This document shows, piece by piece, positions 5,716 through 11,197 of a stretch of DNA of 11,197 nucleotides (position 1 is its first letter; each line of letters starts with the position of its first letter). Made by a program: the position numbers and the translations under genes. This DNA comes from Planctomycetaceae bacterium (GTDB lineage: Bacteria; Planctomycetota; UBA1135; GCA-002686595), in the NCBI GenBank assembly GCA_013360535.1, contig JABWBL010000077.1, positions 1 to 11,197 on the forward strand, read 5' to 3'. The notes beneath the pieces are model-generated. The model worked only from the letters and a program-made list of their open reading frames with translations. It was not told the DNA's origin and ran no database searches.

Positions 5716-7134
5716 TCACGGAATCGGCCAGTCGTCGGTGCGGAACGCCGCAGCCGGGAGCCAGCTCTTGTTGAACAGGATCGGCTGCATCGCGGCCCCG
5801 AAGCCGTAACGCACCGCGACGGGCTTCGGCACGGCCTGCGCCCACACGATGACGCTGTCGCCGTCGATGCGAGCTTGTGCACGCACGAACTTGCGGTCGT
5901 CGCCAGCGATCTCGAAGCCCGTGATGTGGTCCCCACCTTCGATCAGGCCTTCGCCGATCGAATCGAAGCGCACACGGACCTGCGCGCCTTCGAGCGTGTG
6001 CTCGCGGTAGAGCGGGCCGGAGAACACGAGCTTCTCGCGGCCGTAGGTCTTGCAGAGCGCCCACAACGCGAGGCGGCGGCCGACTTCCTGCTTGTTGGCG
6101 GGATGAATGTCGGCGGGATCGCCGATGTCCATCGTCACGGCCATGCCGGTGTGCGGTTGCGCGAGGCAGCGCCGCTGCACGTCGCGGATCGCTCCGGTCT
6201 GGCCCACGTCGCCTTCGTAAGCGAACGGCGCGATCTGCACGAAGAGAAACGGCTGGATTTCCGGCCCTTCGAAGCGCGCGCGCAGGTTGTCGACCATGGC
6301 GGGTTGCAGGCGCGAGTACGTGGCGAAGTTGTCGCGATTCGATTCGCCTTGATACCAGAGGAAACCGCGCAGCGCGAAGGGCGCGAGCGGCTCGACCATG
6401 CCGTTGAAGAGCACGCTGGCGACCTGCGCATCGAGCGCGACGGGCTTCGAGGCCGCGCGAAGCGCATCGAGGTGCAGAACGTCCTGCGCGAGATCCGGGA
6501 AGCGCCGCGCAGTCGCGTCGTCGAGCCACGCCTCGATGCGCGTGCCGCTCCACGTCGCGTTGACCATTCCGATGGGCACGTCGAGCTCCACGTTGAGCTC
6601 GCGCGCGAAGAAGTAGGCGACCGCGCTGAATTCTCCGGCGGTTTCGGGGCTGCAAACGCTCCAGCGGCCATTGCAAGAGCGTTCAGGGCGCAACGCCGGC
6701 CGGTTCCCCACGTCGAAGTGACGGATGCGAGGGAAGCTCGCCTTCGCGATCTCCTCGCTCGCGTTCATGATTCCGCCGAGCTCGCCCGGTCGCAGCTTCC
6801 ACTCCATGTTCGACTGCCCGGAGCAGAGCCACACTTCCCCGACGAGCACGTCCTGCAGCACGACCTTCGTGCCCGCGTTGACCTCGAGCGTGAACGGTCC
6901 ACCGGCCTTCGGCGTCTCGATGCGCGCGAGCCACGCTCCGCGGCCATCGGCGACGGTCTCGACGACGCTCTCGCTCCAGGAGCCGCGGATCCGCACCCGC
7001 GCACCCGGCTCCGCCTCACCCCAGACGGGCGCGCGGGTCTCGCGCTGCAGCACCATCGAGTCCTGAAAGAGCGGGGCGAGGCGCAGATCCGTCGGCATCG
7101 TCATCGCGGCGGCGCAGCACAGGGCAAGGAACAT
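5716..7134 (-). CDS. Sialate O-acetylesterase-like SGNH carbohydrate esterase
   Basis: A 472-residue member of the SASA (sialate/9-O-acetylesterase) family, which removes O-acetyl groups from sialic acids or other glycans. Residues 18-100 form the N-terminal beta domain (PLFQDSMVLQRE...PVWG...). Block I is VGEVWLCSGQSNMEW, with nucleophile candidate Ser108 in GQSN. FLWYQGESN (258-266) is the family's oxyanion/active-site block. DIGDPADIHPANKQEVG (336-352) carries the likely acid and base, Asp342 and His344. The first residues, MFLALCCAAAMTM, are hydrophobic and may be a short signal peptide, but lack the usual basic n-region; export is therefore probable, not certain. The start at 7134 is well fixed: an in-frame TGA lies at 7171-7173 with no other start codon between. 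It is the first gene of the minus-strand trio. Plant polysaccharides such as acetylxylan are an alternative substrate. Confidence 0.93.
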   Translation of the reverse strand: MFLALCCAAAMTMPTDLRLAPLFQDSMVLQRETRAPVWGEAEPGARVRIRGSWSESVVETVADGRGAWLARIETPKAGGPFTLEVNAGTKVVLQDVLVGEVWLCSGQSNMEWKLRPGELGGIMNASEEIAKASFPRIRHFDVGNRPALRPERSCNGRWSVCSPETAGEFSAVAYFFARELNVELDVPIGMVNATWSGTRIEAWLDDATARRFPDLAQDVLHLDALRAASKPVALDAQVASVLFNGMVEPLAPFALRGFLWYQGESNRDNFATYSRLQPAMVDNLRARFEGPEIQPFLFVQIAPFAYEGDVGQTGAIRDVQRRCLAQPHTGMAVTMDIGDPADIHPANKQEVGRRLALWALCKTYGREKLVFSGPLYREHTLEGAQVRVRFDSIGEGLIEGGDHITGFEIAGDDRKFVRAQARIDGDSVIVWAQAVPKPVAVRYGFGAAMQPILFNKSWLPAAAFRTDDWPIP

Positions 7135-7144
7135 CGGTGGCGAG

Positions 7145-7150
7145 ATCCTA
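7145..7150 (-). promoter_or_regulatory. Possible -10 element for the esterase operon (TAGGAT)
   Basis: Read on the minus strand, TAGGAT ends 10 bp before the ATG at 7134. Transcription would then begin only a few bases ahead of the start codon. There is no Shine-Dalgarno sequence and no clear -35. It lies where the -35 of the opposite-facing lhr promoter candidate would be. Confidence 0.3.
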
Positions 7151-7165
7151 GCGACGGCAACCCCG

Positions 7166-7171
7166 TAGAAT
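7166..7171 (+). promoter_or_regulatory. Possible -10 element for the lhr gene (TAGAAT)
   Basis: TAGAAT differs from TATAAT at one base and ends 9 bp before the ATG at 7181, giving a leader of about 0-5 nt. Its first three bases are also the in-frame TAG stop that fixes the lhr start. No Shine-Dalgarno sequence or good -35 is seen. Confidence 0.35.
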
Positions 7172-7180
7172 CACGCTCCC

Positions 7181-10100
7181 ATGGCGCTCGAGAGCTTCCA
7201 CCCGACGGTCCGGCGCTGGTTCGAGACCGAAGTCGGTGCGCCGACGCCGCCGCAAGCGCGCGGCTGGCCGGCGATCGCGCGAGGTGAGCACGTGCTCATC
7301 GCGGCGCCGACGGGCTCGGGCAAGACGCTGGCGGCGTTTCTGGCAGCGATCGACGGGCTCCTGAGGCAAGGAGAGGCTCTCGAGGAGCGCACGACGATCC
7401 TGTACGTGTCGCCGTTGCGTGCGCTCGTCCATGACGTGCAGAAGAACCTCGCGGCGCCGCTCGCGCGCCTGCGCGAACTCGATCCGACGCTGCCGGAGCT
7501 GCGAGTGCTCGTCCGCACCGGCGACACGCCGCAGAAGGAACGCGCGGCGATGGTCGCGCGTCCGCCGCACATCCTCGTCACGACGCCGGAGAGCTTCTAC
7601 ATCCTGCTGTGCAGCGAAAAGGGCCGCGAGATGCTGCGGCACGTGCGCACGGCGATCGTCGACGAGATTCACGCGACGCTCGGCGACAAGCGCGGCTCGC
7701 ACCTCGCCCTTTCGCTCGAACGCCTGTGCGCGCTCGCCGGCGAGGTGCAGCGCATCGGACTGTCCGCGACGCAAAAACCCGTCGACGACGTCGCGCGTTT
7801 CCTCGGCGGCCGCGGGCGCGAGACGACGGTGATCGACGAGGGGCACCTGCGCGCGATCGATGTGCGCGTCGAGATTCCGCCGAGTCCGCTCGAGACCGTG
7901 TGTTCGGGCGAAACCTGGGGCGAGATCTACCGGCGCGTCGCCGAGCTCGCGGGTGAGCACCGCACGACGCTCGTGTTCGTCGGCACGCGCAAGCTGGCGG
8001 AGCGTTCTTCGGCGGAACTCTCGAAGCTGCTCGGCGAGGACAAGGTCGGGTGCCACCACTCGAGCCTGTCGCGCGAGCGTCGCCTCGCGGCGGAAGATCG
8101 CCTGAAACGCGGCGAGTTGCGCCTGCTCGTGGCCACGGCGTCGCTCGAGCTCGGCATCGACATCGGGGACGTCGACCTCGTCGTGCAACTGGGGACGACC
8201 CGTTCGATCGCGGCGTTTCTCCAGCGTGTCGGCCGCTCCGGCCACGGCGTGGGGCGCACTCCGAAGGGCGTGCTGTTCCCGATGACACGCGAGGAACTCG
8301 AAGAAGCGGCGGCGCTGCTGCGCGCGGTGCGCCGCGGCGTGCTCGACCGCACTCCGCAACCGCAGGCGCCGCTCGACATCCTTGCGCAGCAGGTCGTCGC
8401 CGAGTGCGCGGCCAATTCGTGGGATGAAACGGAGCTTTTCGAGCGCCTCACGCGCGCCTGGCCCTACCGCGACACGTCACGCGCCGACTTCGAGGCGTTG
8501 CTCGAGCTGCATTCGAAGGGACGCGCGGCGCTGCTCCACCGCGATCGGGTCGGCGGCCGTGTGCGGGGCACGCGTCGCGCGCGACTCGCCGCGATCACCT
8601 GCGGCGGCGCGATTCCCGACATCGGCAACTACAAGGTCCATGTCGAGCCCGAAGGCACATTCATCGGCACGGTCGACGAGGACTTCGGCATCGACTCGGT
8701 GATCGGCGACGTGTTCCAGCTCGGGAACCGCTCGTGGCGCATCCTGCGCATCGAACGTGGTGTGCTGCGGGTCGCCGACGCGTTCGGAACGCCACCGTCG
8801 CTGCCGTTCTGGTTCGGAGAAGCTCCCGCGCGCACGCGCGAGCTGTCCGAAGAGGTGTGCGCGGTGCGTGAGATCGCGGCCGGCGAGCGTGGCCCCGCGA
8901 CCGGGCTCGGGCCCGACGCCACACGATCGCTCGACGAGTACCTCGACGAGTGCCACAAGGCCCTCGGCGTGCTCCCGACGACGAAACGCCTCGTGCTCGA
9001 GCGCTTCTTCGACGAGAGCGGCGGCATGCAACTCGTCCTGCACTCGCCGTTTGGAGCGCGCATCAACCGCGCCCTCGGCCTCGCGCTGCGCAAGCGCTTC
9101 TGCCGGCATTTTGGCTTCGAATTGCAGGCTGCCGCGAGCGAGGACGCGATCCTGCTCTCGCTCGGGCCGATGCACAGCTTCCCTCTGGACGAGGTGTTCG
9201 ACTACCTGCACCCGCGCACCGCTCGCGACGTGCTCGCGCAGGCCGTGCTCGCCTCGCCGCTGTTCGAGTCGCGCTGGCGCTGGAACGTGCAGCGTTCGCT
9301 GCTCGTCGAGCGCTTCCAGTCCGGCAAGCGCGTGCCCGCGCCCATTCTCCGCATGCGCTCCGACGACTTGCTGGCGAGCGCGTTCCCCGAGGTGCTCGCC
9401 TGCGGCGAGAACCTGCCGCCGGGCGACCTGCCGATCCCCGAAGACCACGTACTCGTGCGCCAGACGATCCACGACTGCCTGCACGAGGCGATGGACGTCG
9501 AAGGGATGCTCGAAGTGCTGCGTCGCCTGCGCGACGGGAGCATCGAACGTGTCGCGCTCGATGTTTCCGAGCCTTCGCCGCTCGCGCGCGCCGTGATGAG
9601 CTCGCGCCCTTACGCGTTCCTCGACGACGCGCCGCTCGAAGAACGCCGCACACAGGCCGTCGCGAACCGCCGTGCGCTGCGCGACAACGAAGCGGCCGCT
9701 CTGGGCGCGCTCGATCCCGCAGCGATCGAACGTGTGCGCGCCGAGGCCTGGCCCGACCCGCGCAACGCGGAGGAAGTGCACGAGGCGTTGTCGTGGATGG
9801 GCTGGGTCACCGACTCCGAAGCGGGCCCATGGCAGGCATGGCTCGCCGAGCTCGCGCTCGCGGGTCGTGTCGTGCACGAGGGTGAGCGCTGGCTCGCCGT
9901 CGACTCGACTCGCGATCCGAAGCTGATGCTGCGTGGCCGCCTCGAGGCGCTCGGGCCGGTGTTCGACGACGATCCGCTGCTGCACGAGCTCGAACGCGAA
10001 GGTGTCGTGCTGCGCACGGTCGTCGACGGCCGTCCCGCGTGGTGCGAGCGCCGCTTGCTCGCACGCATCCGCAACTCGACGCTCGACGCGCTGCGCCGCG

Positions 10101-11005
10101 AGATCGAGCCCGTTTCCGCGCACGTTCTCGCGCAATTCCTGCAGCGCTGGCAGCACGTCACCGAGCCGCTCGACGGCCCGGGCGGCCTCGAACGGGTCCT
10201 GCGCCAGCTTGCCGGCTTCGAAGCGACGCCGACGGCCTGGGAGCGCGAGATCCTGCCCGCGCGCGTGAGCGATTTCCGCCGCGAGTGGCTCGATCAACTC
10301 GGCCTCTCCGGGCGCATCACCTGGGGCCGCCTGTGGGGCGCCGGCCGCACGGCGTTGCGCGCGACGCCGCTCGCGTTCTTTCCGCGCGAGCAGGCCGACC
10401 TGTGGCTTGGTTTCGAGCGAAGTGAAGTTGCACCCGAACTCTCCTGGCCCGCACGCTCGGTGCACGACGCACTCGCGAAACGCGGCGCGAGCTTCGCCGA
10501 CGAACTTCCGCGCGCCACGGGCCAGCTGTCGGTCGACGTCGACCGCGGCCTCGCCGAGCTCGTGGCGTTGGGCCTCGCGACCAGCGACAACTTCGGCGCG
10601 TTGCGCCACCTGATGCGTCCGCCTTCACGGCGCCACGATTTCGCCGTCTCCACGGGCCGTTGGGCCTTGCTCGACCGATCCGCGCGGCCCGCGACGACGC
10701 CGGAAACTCTCGCGCGCGCCCTGCTCGCGCGCTACGGCGTGCTGTTCCGCGCCTTGCTCGAGCGCGAGCGCGCGCCGGTGCCGTGGCGCGACCTGATCCG
10801 CGCGCTGCGCCTGATGGAGCTGCGTGGCGAAGTGCGTGGCGGTCGTTTCGTCGAGCGCTTCACCGGCGAGCAGTACGCGCTTCCCGAAGCCATTCCGCTG
10901 CTGCGAAAGCAACGCCGGGAACCGACGGAGCTGCGCGAGCTTCCGCGCTCCGATCCTCTGTGGCTGCCGCAGCTCCTCGAACCCGCGTCCCCTTCGGTCT
11001 CCTGA
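7181..11005 (+). CDS. lhr: Lhr-family ATP-dependent DNA helicase
   Basis: A 1274-residue superfamily 2 helicase of the large-helicase-related (Lhr) family, a 3'-5' DNA/RNA-DNA translocase tied to DNA repair. Domains in order: RecA1 with Q-motif TPPQARGWP (22-30), Walker A APTGSGKT (42-49), TTPES (134-138), Walker B DEIH (161-164) and SAT (195-197); RecA2 with VATASLELGIDIGDVDLV (317-334) and arginine-finger motif QRVGRSGHG (348-356); a winged-helix/Lhr-core region to about 820, including CGGAIPDIGNY; then the Lhr C-terminal domain (about 827-1274), recognised by LRREIEPVSA, FLQRWQHV, GFEATPTAWE, ILPARVSDFR and GEQYALPEA. The start is firm: an in-frame TAG lies 12 bp upstream. The protein stops soon after SDPLWLPQLL, where longer relatives such as E. 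coli Lhr (about 1500 residues) run on, so the extreme C-terminal segment is absent. It is divergent from the esterase operon and does not overlap the next gene. Confidence 0.97.
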   Translation: MALESFHPTVRRWFETEVGAPTPPQARGWPAIARGEHVLIAAPTGSGKTLAAFLAAIDGLLRQGEALEERTTILYVSPLRALVHDVQKNLAAPLARLRELDPTLPELRVLVRTGDTPQKERAAMVARPPHILVTTPESFYILLCSEKGREMLRHVRTAIVDEIHATLGDKRGSHLALSLERLCALAGEVQRIGLSATQKPVDDVARFLGGRGRETTVIDEGHLRAIDVRVEIPPSPLETVCSGETWGEIYRRVAELAGEHRTTLVFVGTRKLAERSSAELSKLLGEDKVGCHHSSLSRERRLAAEDRLKRGELRLLVATASLELGIDIGDVDLVVQLGTTRSIAAFLQRVGRSGHGVGRTPKGVLFPMTREELEEAAALLRAVRRGVLDRTPQPQAPLDILAQQVVAECAANSWDETELFERLTRAWPYRDTSRADFEALLELHSKGRAALLHRDRVGGRVRGTRRARLAAITCGGAIPDIGNYKVHVEPEGTFIGTVDEDFGIDSVIGDVFQLGNRSWRILRIERGVLRVADAFGTPPSLPFWFGEAPARTRELSEEVCAVREIAAGERGPATGLGPDATRSLDEYLDECHKALGVLPTTKRLVLERFFDESGGMQLVLHSPFGARINRALGLALRKRFCRHFGFELQAAASEDAILLSLGPMHSFPLDEVFDYLHPRTARDVLAQAVLASPLFESRWRWNVQRSLLVERFQSGKRVPAPILRMRSDDLLASAFPEVLACGENLPPGDLPIPEDHVLVRQTIHDCLHEAMDVEGMLEVLRRLRDGSIERVALDVSEPSPLARAVMSSRPYAFLDDAPLEERRTQAVANRRALRDNEAAALGALDPAAIERVRAEAWPDPRNAEEVHEALSWMGWVTDSEAGPWQAWLAELALAGRVVHEGERWLAVDSTRDPKLMLRGRLEALGPVFDDDPLLHELEREGVVLRTVVDGRPAWCERRLLARIRNSTLDALRREIEPVSAHVLAQFLQRWQHVTEPLDGPGGLERVLRQLAGFEATPTAWEREILPARVSDFRREWLDQLGLSGRITWGRLWGAGRTALRATPLAFFPREQADLWLGFERSEVAPELSWPARSVHDALAKRGASFADELPRATGQLSVDVDRGLAELVALGLATSDNFGALRHLMRPPSRRHDFAVSTGRWALLDRSARPATTPETLARALLARYGVLFRALLERERAPVPWRDLIRALRLMELRGEVRGGRFVERFTGEQYALPEAIPLLRKQRREPTELRELPRSDPLWLPQLLEPASPSVS

Positions 11006-11019
11006 GCGGCTCGCGTCGC

Positions 11020-11025
11020 TACACT
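11020..11025 (+). promoter_or_regulatory. Possible -10 element for the dehydrogenase gene (TACACT)
   Basis: TACACT (TANNNT) ends 6 bp before the ATG at 11032, so transcription would begin at or next to the start codon, as in leaderless messages. It lies in the 26-bp gap after lhr, which suggests the dehydrogenase may have its own promoter. No Shine-Dalgarno sequence and no clear -35. Confidence 0.3.
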
Positions 11026-11031
11026 GCGGCC

Positions 11032-11197
11032 ATGAAGGACGTCGCAGTGCTCGGCTTGGGGCTCCTCGGAGCCGGTTTCGCGGAAAGTCTGCTGGAAAAG
11101 GGCCACAAGGTGCGCGTGTGGAACCGCACGGCGGCCAAGGCGCTGCCCCTGCGCGAGAAGGGCGCGACCGTCGCGGCGGATCCGGCGGCGGCGGTGC
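11032..11197 (+). CDS. NAD(P)-binding dehydrogenase, 6-phosphogluconate/beta-hydroxyacid dehydrogenase family (3' partial)
   Basis: Only the first 55 residues fall in the window. They form the start of a Rossmann fold of the NAD_binding_2 type: VAVLGLGLLGAGFAESLLEKG (GxGxxG at 8-13), then HKVRVWNRTAAK, where the Asn-Arg-Thr at the end of strand 2 commonly indicates NADP preference. LREKGA and the ADPAAAV segment continue the family pattern. Members oxidise beta-hydroxyacids or 6-phosphogluconate, or act as imine reductases, and the visible part cannot tell these apart. The ATG at 11032 places the glycine motif at residue 8, as expected. The gene follows lhr by 26 bp on the same strand, with its own -10-like hexamer between. 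Confidence 0.9.
   Translation, partial: MKDVAVLGLGLLGAGFAESLLEKGHKVRVWNRTAAKALPLREKGATVAADPAAAV

Noticed and set aside
5708..6676. Extended N-terminus for the Rsm22-like gene (open to 6676)
   Set aside because: The extra 323 residues are Arg-rich misread of the sialate esterase gene, which is intact in the overlapping frame; family similarity begins near the ATG at 5707.
8477..10609. 710-codon open frame on the minus strand inside lhr
   Set aside because: It lies wholly antisense to a helicase with all motifs intact, is rich in Arg, Ala, Glu and His, and has no recognisable domain. Long antisense frames are expected in DNA with very high GC at third positions.
1..11197. tRNA, rRNA, insertion sequence, phage or defence genes
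   Set aside because: I looked for them and found none: every substantial stretch belongs to the genes listed, no gap exceeds 160 bp, and no transposase, integrase or terminal inverted repeats were recognised.

Overview
The window is very GC-rich (roughly two thirds G+C by eye) and gene-dense, and looks like a bacterial chromosome. The best lineage clue is the first gene. It is a secreted multidomain protein with Asp-rich calcium-binding repeats and a C-terminal module beginning 'YCTAG' and running through 'AQLWFRDP', a type I associate with large planctomycete surface proteins. The general lack of Shine-Dalgarno sequences fits Planctomycetota as well. This assignment is an inference from gene style; no rRNA or marker gene is present.

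Layout, left to right. (1) 2-1725, plus strand: the 3' part of a secreted or surface protein with PPC-like beta modules, six complete 99-bp (33-residue) Asp/Cys-rich repeats plus a partial seventh, and a C-terminal domain. The reading frame is broken once, near 1166. A strong intrinsic terminator follows at 1747-1790. (2) 1850-3256, minus: dihydrolipoyl dehydrogenase, a stand-alone copy with no E1/E2 genes nearby. (3) 3411-4040, plus: a small zinc-ribbon protein with two membrane helices and a DUF2500-like C-terminal domain. (4) 7134 down to 4047, minus: a tight three-gene set. It encodes a sialate O-acetylesterase-type SGNH esterase, then an Rsm22/METTL17-like protein with methyltransferase fold and iron-sulfur cysteine signature, then a TRIC/UPF0126 cation channel. 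The last junction is a 4-nt GTGA overlap, and the first can also be read that way. (5) 7181-11005, plus: a long Lhr-type superfamily 2 helicase, divergent from the esterase gene across 46 bp. (6) 11032 to the window edge, plus: the start of an NAD(P)-binding dehydrogenase of the 6-phosphogluconate/beta-hydroxyacid family.

The genes are mostly household functions (redox metabolism, ribosome assembly, DNA repair, ion flux, carbohydrate deacetylation) and do not form one recognisable pathway. I see no mobile element, CRISPR array, tRNA, rRNA or phage gene. No gene-free stretch exceeds 300 bp; the longest gaps are 3257-3410 and 1726-1849. I did not find a clearly new biological system. The points most worth checking are the frameshift at the edge of the repeat array, the Rsm22-like gene's unusual operon, the shortened Lhr C-terminus, and -10-like hexamers placed so close to several start codons that the messages would be nearly leaderless.
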